Shown: piece by piece, positions 44,792 to 54,592 of the stretch
Layout of the letters: each line of letters starts with the position of its first letter
Numbering within the stretch: the stretch's first letter is position 1
DNA from: Planctomycetaceae bacterium
Lineage (GTDB): Bacteria > Planctomycetota > Planctomycetia > Pirellulales > Pirellulaceae
Direction: 5' to 3'
DNA: 62,760 nt
Assembly: GCA_012959465.1 (NCBI GenBank)
Contig: DUDC01000285.1
Coordinates: forward strand, 1-62,760
Notes under the pieces: generated by a model
Told to the model about the DNA's origin: nothing
What the model saw: the letters and a program-made list of their open reading frames with translations, nothing else
Database searches by the model: none
Made by a program: the position numbers and the translations under genes

Positions 44792-46573
44792 TTATGTGTC
44801 GGTGTTCTGCTGTTTTCTTACCAAGCGGATTCCCAACTCTTCAAGTTGAACATTGTCGACGCTGCCGGGGGCTTCGGTCATCATGTCTGTAGCTCGCTGC
44901 GTTTTGGGAAACGCGATGCAGTCGCGAATATTGTCTAACTTTGCGAAGAGCATGACAAAGCGGTCGATCCCCAGTGCGATACCGCCGTGAGGTGGTGCAC
45001 CCAGTTTTAGGGCATCCAAAAGAAAGCCAAAGCGTTCTCTCGCCGATTCGGTATCCATGCCCAACAACTCAAACACCCTTGACTGTTCGCCCTGATCGTG
45101 AATACGAATCGTCCCGCCACCGGCCTCGTAACCGTTGATGACCAAGTCGTAGGCCCGTGCCCGACATTTGCCAGGATCGTCATCCAACAACGGCATGTCT
45201 TGTAAACGGGGAGCTGTGAACGGGTGGTGCATCGCGACCCACCGTTTTCCTTCGTCGTCCCAATCGAACATCGGAAACTCGACGATCCATGAACAGTGCA
45301 TCTGATCCGAATCGTACAAGTTTAACTCTGCGCCTAGGCGTTTGCGCAAGGCAGCCAGCGATTTGCAACTAACCTCCCAGCTATCGGCGATGAATAGTAG
45401 CAAGTCGCCGGGCTCGGCCTCCATGCGTTCGCTGATTTTCTTCAGCACCTCTGGTTCCAAGTTCTTGGCTATCGGTGACCATAAACTGCCGTCGTCCTCG
45501 ACCCGAAACCAGGCGAGTCCCTTGGCGCCAAAGTCTTCCTTTACGAAGTCCGTCAACTCGTCGATCTTTTTTCGCGAATACTGTGAAGCAGCACCCTCGG
45601 CGCGAATGCCGCGGACAAAGCCGCCACTGTCAGCGACGCCTCGAAACACTCGAAAAGCCGTTTCCTTCGCGATGGAAGTGCAATCGATGAGTTCCATTCC
45701 GAAGCGAAGATCGGGGGCGTCGTGGCCAAAACGGCACATCGCCTCGTCGTACGTCATGCGAGGCAATGGCAGCGTCACTTCGATACCCAAAATGTCTTTG
45801 GCTAGTTTGGCGACCAAGCTGTCGATGATACCGATCACATCGTCCGTGTCGACGAAGGACATTTCCATGTCCAGCTGAGTGAACTCGGGTTGGCGATCGG
45901 CTCGCAAGTCCTCATCGCGAAAACAACGAGCGACTTGAATATAGCGGTCGTATCCAGCAATCATCAGGATCTGCTTGTAAAGTTGGGGCGACTGAGGCAG
46001 CGCGTAGAATGTGCCATTGTGTACGCGACTGGGGACCAAGTAGTCGCGAGCGCCTTCGGGTGTGCTTCGACCGAGGATTGGAGTCTCGACGTCGATAAAC
46101 CCATGTTCGTCAAAGTGGTCTCGCATCGCCTTAATGATGCGACTACGTAGCAGGAGAATGTCCTGCATGGCCGACCGTCGCAAGTCGAGATAACGGAATT
46201 TAAGTCGTGTGTCCTCGCCGGGAAGCTCCGACTGGTTGGGCTGAAACGGCGGGGTCTCGCTCGCATTGAGCACCTCGAGCTCAGTGGCTCGTACCTCGAT
46301 GGCCCCTGTCGCTAATTTGGAATTCGCCATGCCTTGAGGGCGCTCGGAGACCGTTCCGGTGACTTTTACCACGTATTCTGACCGCAATCGGGCCGCTTCT
46401 TCGACGAGACCCGATGAAGGATCAAATACGACCTGAGTGACTCCATATCGGTCGCGGAGGTCGACGAAGACCCCGCCACCGTGGTCGCGGTACTTGTCGA
46501 CCCAGCCACAGAGGGTAACGGACTGGTCGAAATGGTCTTTGCGCAAATCCCCGCATGTGTGCGTTCGCAGCAA
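44792..46573 (-). CDS. aspS: Aspartyl-tRNA synthetase (bacterial type)
   Basis: AspS charges tRNA(Asp) (and perhaps tRNA(Asn)). The 593 residues have the OB-fold anticodon-binding domain first (LCGWVDKYRDHGGGVFVDLRD), then the class II catalytic core with motif 2 ARCFRDEDLRADRQPEFTQL. The insertion (GAD) domain typical of bacterial AspRS is included, and motif 3 is GIALGIDRFVML. The length is normal. Whether it is discriminating or charges tRNA(Asn) too cannot be told; gatCAB is not in the window. It follows miaA on the same strand with about 170 bases between. Confidence 0.97.
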   Translation of the reverse strand: MLRTHTCGDLRKDHFDQSVTLCGWVDKYRDHGGGVFVDLRDRYGVTQVVFDPSSGLVEEAARLRSEYVVKVTGTVSERPQGMANSKLATGAIEVRATELEVLNASETPPFQPNQSELPGEDTRLKFRYLDLRRSAMQDILLLRSRIIKAMRDHFDEHGFIDVETPILGRSTPEGARDYLVPSRVHNGTFYALPQSPQLYKQILMIAGYDRYIQVARCFRDEDLRADRQPEFTQLDMEMSFVDTDDVIGIIDSLVAKLAKDILGIEVTLPLPRMTYDEAMCRFGHDAPDLRFGMELIDCTSIAKETAFRVFRGVADSGGFVRGIRAEGAASQYSRKKIDELTDFVKEDFGAKGLAWFRVEDDGSLWSPIAKNLEPEVLKKISERMEAEPGDLLLFIADSWEVSCKSLAALRKRLGAELNLYDSDQMHCSWIVEFPMFDWDDEGKRWVAMHHPFTAPRLQDMPLLDDDPGKCRARAYDLVINGYEAGGGTIRIHDQGEQSRVFELLGMDTESARERFGFLLDALKLGAPPHGGIALGIDRFVMLFAKLDNIRDCIAFPKTQRATDMMTEAPGSVDNVQLEELGIRLVRKQQNTDT

Positions 46574-46742
46574 TTTCAGCTCCTTGACAATCGTTCATCG
46601 GCCGATGGCCGGCTTATTTCCAATGCAAGACAAGTCCGGCATTGTAGTCCGGCGTCGTCTTGGCGCGAAGGTTCACTCGGCGCCCACCGGTTTTCAGTGA
46701 CGTTTAGCATGCAGCGACAGCAAAAACTTACGATTGGCGATG

Positions 46743-47699
46743 CTATCCGTCCTGCTGCGAGATCATTTCATCGACGAGCTCACTGACGGACATTTCGCCC
46801 ATTTCCACGCGTCGGCATTCGGTAAGGCTGCGAAACCAAGTTTCCTGACGACGGGCGAATTGTCGTGTGCGGGCCTTCACCTTTTCGATCGCTTCGGCGA
46901 GTGACAGTTCTCCATTGAAGTGCCGAATGGTCTCTCGATAGCCAAGTGCTTGTGCGGCTGTTCGGCCGAGGTTGCCATGTTTTGCCAGCAGTCCCTCGAC
47001 CTCGGCCTGCAGGCCAACGTTGAACATGTGGTCAATCCGCTCGTTGATCCGCTCGTGGAGTGCACTGCGTTCCCAGCCCAGTATGAACACGTGACACTGC
47101 TCCGCCGGGCGAGAGTCCTCGAAGTGGCTCTGGTGGTGGCTCAGCGGCGTGCCCGTGAGATAGTGAACCTCCAGTGCGCGAATGATTCGCCGCTTGTCTT
47201 GGACATGCAGTTTGGCGGCCGAGAGCGGATCCACCTGGGCCAGTCTTGCGTGCAACGACTCCAGACCCACTTGCTCGGCTTCCGCCTCGACCGTGTCGCG
47301 AAATTCCCAGTCCGCCGAAGGTCCGAAATAGAAGCCGCGCAAGAGCGTCTTGAGGTAGAGTGGTGTTCCGCCAACAAAAATCGGCGTTTTGCCACGCCTA
47401 CGGATGGCATCCACCGTTTCGTGGGCCATCGCCACAAACTGCGAAACGCTAAAATCCTCAGTGGGTTCCACTAGGTCAAGCATGTGGTGAGGACAGCGGC
47501 GACGATTTTCTGGGCTCGGCTTTGCTGTCCCAATATCCATGCCACGATAGACGGCCATCGAGTCCAGCGAGATAATCTCGCCGTCCAGTCGCTCGGCTAG
47601 TGCCAGGCCAATTTGCGTCTTGCCTGCCGCCGTTGGACCGGACAGGTACCACGGTTCAATCAATGGCGGCGCAGATTCAAGTTCTTTGGGAGAACTCAT
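46743..47699 (-). CDS. miaA: tRNA dimethylallyltransferase MiaA
   Basis: MiaA adds a dimethylallyl group to A37 of tRNAs that read codons starting with U. It has the P-loop YLSGPTAAGKTQIGLALAE, the DSMAVYRGMDIGTAKP substrate loop, HHMLDLVEPTEDFSVSQF, PIFVGGTPLYLKTLLRGF and a final basic helix KARTRQFARRQETWFR. Length near 318 residues is normal. Start at 47699 (MSSPKELES) is a guess: an in-frame start at 47747 would add 16 residues, and neither has a clear ribosome site. Confidence 0.94.
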   Translation of the reverse strand: MSSPKELESAPPLIEPWYLSGPTAAGKTQIGLALAERLDGEIISLDSMAVYRGMDIGTAKPSPENRRRCPHHMLDLVEPTEDFSVSQFVAMAHETVDAIRRRGKTPIFVGGTPLYLKTLLRGFYFGPSADWEFRDTVEAEAEQVGLESLHARLAQVDPLSAAKLHVQDKRRIIRALEVHYLTGTPLSHHQSHFEDSRPAEQCHVFILGWERSALHERINERIDHMFNVGLQAEVEGLLAKHGNLGRTAAQALGYRETIRHFNGELSLAEAIEKVKARTRQFARRQETWFRSLTECRRVEMGEMSVSELVDEMISQQDG

Positions 47700-47880
47700 T
47701 GAGGAGTTTCGCAGGGGATAAGAGGTGCGGTGGGCGGCCGAGCTCATAGCGGCCGCGCACGGCTCGGTGAATCACGAGAACGGAGAAAGCCAACATAGCG
47801 AACGGGCGAACAAGCGTCCATCGGAGGACCGGTTAGTGTGACGCCCAGAGTTTATGGATCAGCGTGGCCGTTGCCACCAA
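47700..47880. other. Gap between miaA start and amidohydrolase end
   Basis: This stretch holds the uncertain miaA start region and no other recognisable gene. No clear terminator was seen for the amidohydrolase. Confidence 0.4.
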
Positions 47881-49122
47881 TCAAGTGCCGCTTATGACCT
47901 CGACATCGTTGACTTTCGACAGGCCATCCAAGAGGGCTTCATAGGGGTCAAGGGTCTTTGGATCTACGGGGATGGCGACAAAGGTCGCATTCTTGCCAGA
48001 CGCGAGAGATCCCCACTGATCTGCAACTCCAATTGCCTCGGCGGCTGCCATCGTTACCATCTCGACAAGAAGTTTAGGGGCAATCTTGGGATGAAGCTCG
48101 GCAGCCGCCAGCAACTCGCCAATCGGACGTAAGTCCGGGTTGGACGCACGCGAATCCGTCCCCATCGCGACATGGATGCCCATGTCAAGATACTCCTGCA
48201 ACGGGTAGGGGGCGTGTTCAAAATAGGCATGTGTTCGGGGACAGTAAACGAGGCTCATGCTGTCCCGGTGTTCCGAAATGAACTGCCGTTCGATTTTGTC
48301 CAAGTAGTTCCCGTGTATGATGGCCACTCTTGGACAAATCGCAAGTCTTTCCAAGTATGCGTTCGGGCGAAGACCACCAAATTGGCCCGGAAACCAGGCG
48401 TGTGCGTCTTTTAGTAATTCGGCGAACGGCCCATCTCCGCCGCTCAGCAGTTCCAGTTCTTCATTAGATTCGGCCAAATGGAATGCGAGAGGGACGCCCT
48501 GATCGGCGGCCCATCGGCAGGCCGCCTCCATCAGGGGCATGCTGACCGTGTACGGAGCATGCGGGCTGACAGCCGGTCGTAGTCCTTTTTGCCTGCACTC
48601 GATGGAATGGGATTCGAGACTTTCCATCTGGTCAATGACTCGGGCCGGATCATTCGATAGCAATTCACGATAGGCAACCACTTCGCTCCCGTCACCACGG
48701 TACGCGTTAAGGTCGATCGAGTTGGTTACGATCTCGCCCAACGCAACAACACCATGAGACGACGACTCGTCCATTCCGCGTTGGACGGCCGCGGACTTGT
48801 GTGCGGTCACGTTTGTTGGTTCGACTGCTTTTCTCGCACGAATGACGTTGCGAATCCAATCGGGAAAAGAGGAGCCTGGCTCACCGAGAGGTTTGCTCAG
48901 ATCAGAGAACTCGAGGTGGACATGTGGATTGACAAATGCGGGCAAGAGTGCGACATCCCCGCGATCGTCGTATGGGTTTGTTTTGAGTTTCCCGGGGTTG
49001 GACGTGACTTGCTGAATACGTCCTGCCGCCGTGAATACCATGGCGTCACGAAGCGGTGGTCCACAGATTGGAAAGACCCAACGAGTTCGGAGCGATCTTT
49101 CGGACCCGCCATTTATGTTCAT
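47881..49122 (-). CDS. Amidohydrolase, candidate aminodeoxyfutalosine deaminase
   Basis: This ~413-residue cytosolic enzyme belongs to the amidohydrolase (COG0402, cytosine-deaminase-like) superfamily. The metal and catalytic segments are in order: FVNPHVHLEFSDL, SPHAPYTVSM, LAFHLAESNEE, VAIIHGNYL and MGTDSRASNPDL. HVHLEFSD resembles the HTHLE pattern seen in deaminases of the futalosine route to menaquinone. mqnA and mqnC of that route lie 5-8 kb away. The start at 49122 (MNINGG) falls 4 bases after the hisG stop, so it forms a tail of the hisE-hisG operon. Other deaminase substrates remain possible. Confidence 0.75.
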   Translation of the reverse strand: MNINGGSERSLRTRWVFPICGPPLRDAMVFTAAGRIQQVTSNPGKLKTNPYDDRGDVALLPAFVNPHVHLEFSDLSKPLGEPGSSFPDWIRNVIRARKAVEPTNVTAHKSAAVQRGMDESSSHGVVALGEIVTNSIDLNAYRGDGSEVVAYRELLSNDPARVIDQMESLESHSIECRQKGLRPAVSPHAPYTVSMPLMEAACRWAADQGVPLAFHLAESNEELELLSGGDGPFAELLKDAHAWFPGQFGGLRPNAYLERLAICPRVAIIHGNYLDKIERQFISEHRDSMSLVYCPRTHAYFEHAPYPLQEYLDMGIHVAMGTDSRASNPDLRPIGELLAAAELHPKIAPKLLVEMVTMAAAEAIGVADQWGSLASGKNATFVAIPVDPKTLDPYEALLDGLSKVNDVEVISGT

Positions 49123-49126
49123 GGTC

Positions 49127-49978
49127 TCAAAGTCGGCAATTGGTGATCTGCGTTTCAAGAATCGCCGAGGCGCCCAATTCTTCGAGTTGCTCCATCACTT
49201 CGATGACGTCCTTTGTCTTGACCATCACCTGGACGGCGCACCAATCGGGATCTTCCAATGCGTTGATGGTGGGCGAGTTGAAGCCAGGCGTGATTGTCTC
49301 GGCCTCGTCCAGACGATCTCTCGGTATGTTGTAACCGAGCAGCGAATACCGGCGAGCTATGACGACACCCTCGAGGCGGCGTAATATCCGATCGGCCAAA
49401 TCCGATTGACGCTGATCGGTGTTTTGCACAACGACGGTTTCGTACACGCCGATTTCTTCGAAGATTTGTAATCGATTGGCGACCAACGTGCTTCCCGTTT
49501 CGACCAGGTCGACGATCGCGTCGGCCACGCCCAATGTCACCATGATCTCGACAGAACCTGAGAGCCGGACCATGTGAGCTTCAACGCCCAAACCGTCCAA
49601 GTATCGTTTCGTTACATTGGGAAAACTGGTCGCGATTCGACGACCGCGTAAGTCGGCAGTCGATTTGATCGGCATGTCTTCGGGAACACAAATTGCCAGC
49701 CGGCATTTGCCGATCCCCAATGACAATCGCGTCGTCAAGTCGGGCGCCATCTCGTCGACGAGGTCGCTACCTGTGATTCCCAAGTCGATTGCGCCTTCCG
49801 CGCAGAGCACGGGAATGTCGTCCGTGCGAAGAAATACGATATCGACGTCCATGTCGCTAACGCGTGCGAAAAGGCCACGGTCTTGGCGGCGGAACTTGAG
49901 ACCCGCCTGTTTCAACAAGTCCCCGATAAGATCCGAAAGTCGACCCTTGCTGGGGATGCCAATTCTCAAATTGTTCAT
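49127..49978 (-). CDS. hisG: ATP phosphoribosyltransferase, long form
   Basis: HisG joins ATP and PRPP in the first step of histidine synthesis. The 283 residues start MNNLRIGIPSKGRLSDLIGD and include VFLRTDDIPVLCAEGAIDLGITGSD-like lobes, the PRPP motif region GVADAIVDLVETGSTLVAN, and a C-terminal regulatory domain (about 210-283) for histidine inhibition. That marks it as the long, HisZ-independent form. Its start overlaps the hisE stop by 4 bases, so the two are translationally coupled. Confidence 0.96.
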   Translation of the reverse strand: MNNLRIGIPSKGRLSDLIGDLLKQAGLKFRRQDRGLFARVSDMDVDIVFLRTDDIPVLCAEGAIDLGITGSDLVDEMAPDLTTRLSLGIGKCRLAICVPEDMPIKSTADLRGRRIATSFPNVTKRYLDGLGVEAHMVRLSGSVEIMVTLGVADAIVDLVETGSTLVANRLQIFEEIGVYETVVVQNTDQRQSDLADRILRRLEGVVIARRYSLLGYNIPRDRLDEAETITPGFNSPTINALEDPDWCAVQVMVKTKDVIEVMEQLEELGASAILETQITNCRL

Positions 49979-50313
49979 TTCGAACGTGATTCCTTTTCAT
50001 CGATTCCGCTAATCCCAAATCTCCCTGCCAGCACTTGTTCGACATCGGCCAGCTTCACCTGGCGATGTGCCAGCATGACCATCAAATGGTAGATCAAGTC
50101 GGCTGCTTCTTCGGCAAGATGGCCTCGTCCCGTGTCGCCCTCTTCACCCGCCGCCTCATTGACCTCGGCCGCTTCCTCGGTGATCTTCTCCCCAATTTTC
50201 GCGATTCCCCCTTGAAAGAGGGAGGTCGTATAGGACCGCGGGGGCGGGTTCGTCCGGCGATCTTCTATCACGTCGAACAGTGCCTGGAGTACGCCTGACG
50301 CGTCGGGCTTCAT
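49975..50313 (-). CDS. hisE: Phosphoribosyl-ATP pyrophosphatase
   Basis: HisE hydrolyses phosphoribosyl-ATP to phosphoribosyl-AMP, step two of histidine synthesis. The 112 residues are all-helical: LFDVIEDRRTNPPPRSYTTSLFQGG, then KIGEKITEEAAEVNEAA with the metal-binding glutamates, and HLAEEAADLIYHLMVMLAHR. It is not fused to HisI. Putting hisE directly before hisG with a 4-base overlap means the enzymes of steps two and one are made together. Confidence 0.95.
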   Translation of the reverse strand: MKPDASGVLQALFDVIEDRRTNPPPRSYTTSLFQGGIAKIGEKITEEAAEVNEAAGEEGDTGRGHLAEEAADLIYHLMVMLAHRQVKLADVEQVLAGRFGISGIDEKESRSK

Positions 50314-50413
50314 TTCATCACCTGGTACGATTGGTTCGTTGAACGAAGGTCATCGTATTTGCCACGACCCAACCTGACAATCCACGCTCGGTGATTGAGG
50401 CGGAAAAAGCGTC

Positions 50414-52666
50414 TTACCCGGTTGCCATTTCGGAAGATTTTACCAGTGGGCTGGTAAACGACGCCGGTGCACTTCGCCGTTGGGAGCGGAAGCGGCCAAG
50501 AATCAGGCAAGCCAATAAGGCGCCGATTATTGTCACGTGCCAATGCGGCACCAGAGCAGTGCCACCAGTTGTTGTTTCGGTGTAATACAGCAGGCGACCC
50601 AGCGGTGTGCCGATCACGCCTTCGGTGGAGATTCGAGAGGCAGCCATCACCAACGCATTGTTGGTGAAGTGGAAAGCGATGGCAGGCAGCAAGCTGCCCG
50701 TTCGCACGGAGATCAAACCGATCACGACGCCAAGCATCGCCGCGAATATCGACTGTTGAATGATGCCGTGCGTGAACCCAAAAAAGAGACTGGCGATCAC
50801 GATGGCCGTGAAGGGCTTAGTCTGGCTGCGAAGTCCACTCAGTAGGAAACCCCGAAACGCCAGTTCTTCGCAAATCGCAGGAAGCAATGCGATTAGCAAG
50901 ATGACCTGAAGCAACGGAGCACTTTGAAGCAACAACTGAATGGGCTGAAGTTGATCCAACACGGCTGGATTAGGCGGATAGATATGGGAGATAGCTCGAT
51001 GAATCCAAAGTGCCGTGGGGTGCAGGCAAACGGCCATCGCGGCGGCAGCTGGGATGGTCCACCATTTTGGCAGCTTATGAAGCGCGAGCGTCTGTAGACG
51101 TTTCCGAGACAACAGCAACGTCAGCACGATTGCCGGTGCGGCAATGAATCCAATTTGAGTTACCAGCATGGACTGTACGAATCCGCCCCATGAGGTGGGG
51201 ACTGAGGCAAACGTACTGGCAATAAATCGAATCGCCAGGAGAAGAAAACCACCGAAAATCGCCTGCGCCAGCGTCGGCGTAGCAACTCGATCTCGCCATA
51301 TGTTCTTCACCATTCCGATAACGCTTACCTGTTCGTTCTCGCCAAAGAGAACATTCTCATTCTTGAATTGGGCGATTGCCCAGCGTATCGCCAGGCAACA
51401 GCAGCCTCCTGTCACCACGGCGATGACCGGAAGCAATGGAAGAGCTTCAACGATGCGTCCCTCGATCGCCACTCGAAGTAATAGCATTAGTCCGGTGAGC
51501 GGGATCAAGCTTGTGCCCAAATTCAGCTCAGCTGAAGGCATGAGGCTCAAGGTCATTAATGGCAAACAGAACATCAGCAGTGGAAGCAGATAGTATTGTC
51601 CTTCTTTCGAGCTTTTCGCAAACGAAGCGACTGCCAAGGCTAAGGCACTGAAGAGTGCGGCGCAGGGAATAATTGCCACCGCGAGCCAGAGGATCGCCGA
51701 CAACGGTGGCGGTGCAAGTAGTGTTGCCCCGGCCGCGGAAAATTGTCTCATGTAGAGGAGCGCGGTGATGCCCAGCGAAGACAAGTTGAGGATGGCTGTG
51801 GCAACACTAAAAGACATGACGGTAAGCAGCTTGCCCCATACGATTTCGGAACGCAAAGCCGGTCCGCTCAATAACGTTTCCAACGTCCCTCGTTCTTTTT
51901 CTCCCGCACACAAGTCGATGGCCGGATAGAACGCACCCGTTAAAGCCCAAACCAATACAATGAATGGCAGTACCTTTGACCACATGGCGGCGCGACGACG
52001 AATGGGAGGCGCGACATCGGCGTGTTCGACCTCAAATGGTCTGGTGGCAACCTTGGGTACGTGGGACTGCATCAGGTTTTCGTCTACCATCAGTTCGCGC
52101 CAGCTATTAAGGGCACGCTGCACTCGGTCGTGGGCAACAAGGGACCGGTCGCTGGCTGCGTTGAAGAGAATCGTCGGTTGAGGGAGTACGGGCATCGGTG
52201 GTAGAGCTGAATTTTCCACGCCGTTTTGCGATTCCAGTTGCCGATTTCTCAATTGATTGCGAAACTCGCCGAGTTGATCGGAAAAGTCAGGCGGAATGAA
52301 CACGACGGCATCGATTTCGCCTCGATTGATCTGCTCCTGCGCCTGATCTCGCAGCAGTTCCGAGTCGAGACTCGAAGAGTTTTCTAGAACTTCCAGCTCC
52401 ATAAGGTCAATCAGATTCTCAGGCAAGACAGCTTCGGAAAACTGGTTGTTATTCAGTAATCGCGGGGAATCGGGCAGATGGTCTGCACCAACGATCCGTA
52501 CTTGCGTCGGGTGTTGTTGCATGAATTGCGTGATTTGCAGAAACAACATCCCCATCAACGGATAGAGAAAAACCGGGAGCACGATGATCGTGAACAGCGT
52601 TCTCCGGTCTCGTATCTGGTCTCGGAATTCGCGGCGGAATATCAACAGCACGCTGTAAAAATTCAT
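50414..52666 (-). CDS. ABC-2 permease (NatB-like) fused to CPBP intramembrane protease
   Basis: The N-terminal ~430 residues are an ABC-2-type permease: a first membrane segment after RREFRDQIRDRRTLFTIIVLPVFLYPL-like text, a large extracytoplasmic domain, then AGEKERGTLETLLSGPALRSEIVWGK, typical of NatB. The C-terminal ~250 residues are a CPBP (Abi/Rce1) family protease with EELAFRGFLLSGL (E-E-x-x-x-R), FFGFTHG and HFTNN motifs. The total of 750 residues fits this fusion. It is next to an ATP-binding subunit (21 bases) and forms an exporter with it. CPBP proteases process prenylated proteins or act in peptide immunity; here the target is unknown. Confidence 0.9.
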   Translation of the reverse strand: MNFYSVLLIFRREFRDQIRDRRTLFTIIVLPVFLYPLMGMLFLQITQFMQQHPTQVRIVGADHLPDSPRLLNNNQFSEAVLPENLIDLMELEVLENSSSLDSELLRDQAQEQINRGEIDAVVFIPPDFSDQLGEFRNQLRNRQLESQNGVENSALPPMPVLPQPTILFNAASDRSLVAHDRVQRALNSWRELMVDENLMQSHVPKVATRPFEVEHADVAPPIRRRAAMWSKVLPFIVLVWALTGAFYPAIDLCAGEKERGTLETLLSGPALRSEIVWGKLLTVMSFSVATAILNLSSLGITALLYMRQFSAAGATLLAPPPLSAILWLAVAIIPCAALFSALALAVASFAKSSKEGQYYLLPLLMFCLPLMTLSLMPSAELNLGTSLIPLTGLMLLLRVAIEGRIVEALPLLPVIAVVTGGCCCLAIRWAIAQFKNENVLFGENEQVSVIGMVKNIWRDRVATPTLAQAIFGGFLLLAIRFIASTFASVPTSWGGFVQSMLVTQIGFIAAPAIVLTLLLSRKRLQTLALHKLPKWWTIPAAAAMAVCLHPTALWIHRAISHIYPPNPAVLDQLQPIQLLLQSAPLLQVILLIALLPAICEELAFRGFLLSGLRSQTKPFTAIVIASLFFGFTHGIIQQSIFAAMLGVVIGLISVRTGSLLPAIAFHFTNNALVMAASRISTEGVIGTPLGRLLYYTETTTGGTALVPHWHVTIIGALLACLILGRFRSQRRSAPASFTSPLVKSSEMATG

Positions 52667-52686
52667 TGCCTCTCCGGATATTGAAC

Positions 52687-53445
52687 CTAAGCGATGTTTG
52701 CGACAGAAGGGGACTGGCCTTGGACCAACTGAAAGAAGACTTCTTCGATATCCGTCTCACCGTGTTCTTCGTAAAGTTGTTCAAGCGTTCCTTCGCGGAG
52801 AATGTTCCCTTTGTGCATGATCGCTACGCAATCGCACAACTTTTCGACTTCTCGCATGATATGTGTCGAGAAAATGATGCACTTTCCCTCGTCTCGCAAT
52901 CGCCGAATGGTATCGAGCAGAGATCGAGCGACCAGAATATCAAGACCGGACGTCGCTTCGTCAAAAATAAGCACGGGCGGGTCGTGAACGAGGGCACGTG
53001 CGATGGAGACTTTTTGTTGCATGCCGGTTGACATTTTAGCGCCCAAGACGTCACGGAAATCATGCATCTGGAGTTGGTTGAACAGCTTATCAATACGTTC
53101 CCGCAGTTCCTCACCGCGCAAGCCGAACAACTGGCCAAAATACTCCACCATTTCCCAGGCGGTCATTCGCTCGTAAACGGCCGTGTTCGTGGAGACAAAG
53201 CCGATGTGTCGGCGAACTTGTATCGGCGACTCGGTAACATCGAATCCCGCGACGGTGGCGGTACCGCTGGTAGGTCGCAACACGGTGCTGAGAATGCGCA
53301 GTGCTGTCGTTTTGCCAGCACCATTGGGCCCGATCAGGCCGTAGATTTGGCCGGGGCCAACATCAAAGGAAAGGCCGGCTAACGCGACGTGTGGCCCCCG
53401 TTGTGCGTCGTGATAGACCTTCGAGAGCTTGTCGACGTGGATCAT
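52687..53445 (-). CDS. ABC transporter ATP-binding protein (NatA-like)
   Basis: This 252-residue ATPase powers the NatB-CPBP permease that follows by 20 bases. It has Walker [19 protein letters not shown]-loop [18 protein letters not shown], signature [20 protein letters not shown] (the usual LSGGM reads MSTGM), Walker [14 protein letters not shown] and switch H in [16 protein letters not shown]. It is related to NatA, sodium- or drug-export type ATPases. Transported substrate unknown. Confidence 0.93.
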   Translation of the reverse strand: MIHVDKLSKVYHDAQRGPHVALAGLSFDVGPGQIYGLIGPNGAGKTTALRILSTVLRPTSGTATVAGFDVTESPIQVRRHIGFVSTNTAVYERMTAWEMVEYFGQLFGLRGEELRERIDKLFNQLQMHDFRDVLGAKMSTGMQQKVSIARALVHDPPVLIFDEATSGLDILVARSLLDTIRRLRDEGKCIIFSTHIMREVEKLCDCVAIMHKGNILREGTLEQLYEEHGETDIEEVFFQLVQGQSPSVANIA

Positions 53446-53771
53446 GGATGTCTCGGTGGCTAAATTTGCGATAACTCCCTTATATCACGACACTCGGTTC
53501 TCTCGAATGGTTGTCGACTCTGACCACGCTGGATTCCCCCAATCGCGCACCACTTGCACGCCTTATACGGAAACTGGCGATCATTCAAGATGATGTGCTA
53601 CGTCAATATGCTGTTCCGATTACAACGTTTTCAAGACTCTTAACGGGTGATGTAGAGATTTCGGCTCGGCGTGGGCACTCGATCTGGAGAATTCGGACGC
53701 ACCACGGTGATTGAGCAGCAAGCTCCACGCGTGCCCCGTGCCCCACTTTTCCAGGGAGTCTGAATAACAGG
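53446..53771. other. Intergenic region between natA-like gene and AAA remnant
   Basis: This 326-base stretch holds the divergent upstream region of the ABC operon. Short open frames are present, but none has a recognisable product. It may include decayed upstream parts of the AAA ATPase remnant; I could not align them. Confidence 0.4.
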
Positions 53772-54548
53772 ATGTCTTCTCCCATCGATCTTGACACCTC
53801 TGTTTCGATGGATCTGGCCGCTCGTCGTTGTACTTATTTTTGGTTTGGCGGTCGTTCCGTGGGACGACTATTTGACAAGCGTCGTAAAACAAGCGGCTCG
53901 AAAGGTCAAGTTGGGGATCCCGGATCTCTGCAAGGTCTTTTCTGATGTCATGTTATCGCCAGCGATGATCAACCAAATCGGCCAGGCCGTTTATGCCGGT
54001 AAGGCGTTGTTTCTATATGGACCGCCGGGCAATGGAAAAACGAGTATTGCCGAACGCATCGTACGGGCCGTTTCGGAAAGCATCTGGATTCCGCGGACCA
54101 TTACAATTACCGGTGAGATCATTCGCTTGTTCGATCCGGCCTGCCACGAATTGGCCGACGACAACGTAGAGGTGTTAGCTGATTTGAGTTACGACATACG
54201 GTGGGTACGGATAAAGCGACCGTCACTTATCGTCGGTGGAGAATTGACACTCGATCAATTCGAAGCGAAATACAATCCAACGACCGGGATAAACGAAGCG
54301 CCCGCCCAATTGAAAAGCAATGGTGGTACTCTGGGGATCGGCGACTTAGATCGTCATCGTGTCGACATCACAGAATTGCTCAACCGCTGGACCATTCCCT
54401 GGCCAAGAGCATTGACTTCATGACGCTCAACTCGGGGCGTCAAATCGAAATGCCGTTCGAACAGCTGCTTGTCTTTGTGTCAAAGGGGACAACTTATGAC
54501 AGTTCCTTTTACCGTGCGGACGGCGACTTAGGTAGTTGGCCAACATGA
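53772..54548 (+). pseudogene. Decayed AAA+ ATPase gene with two single-base frameshifts
   Basis: Pieces in two frames join into one AAA+ ATPase. One frame gives MDLAARRCTYF, then reading shifts to VVPWDDYLTSVVKQAARK. It runs through LFLYGPPGNGKTSIAERIV (intact Walker A), ITGEIIRLFDPA, RWVRIKRPSLIVGGELTLD and YNPTTGINEAPAQLK to ELLNRWTIP, and shifts back to LAKSIDFMTLNSGR. The shifts fit an extra T in the run at 53837-53841 and a lost C at 54397-54399. The Walker B aspartates are gone (GIGDLDRHR), and the end after LLVFVS is diverged and truncated. The N-terminal domain is missing too. It is therefore a pseudogene of a planctomycete-type AAA ATPase. Confidence 0.8.
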
Positions 54549-54592
54549 TGGTAGTGGCTTGGCCTCACCAGGGAGTTGAGCAACCAATCCGT

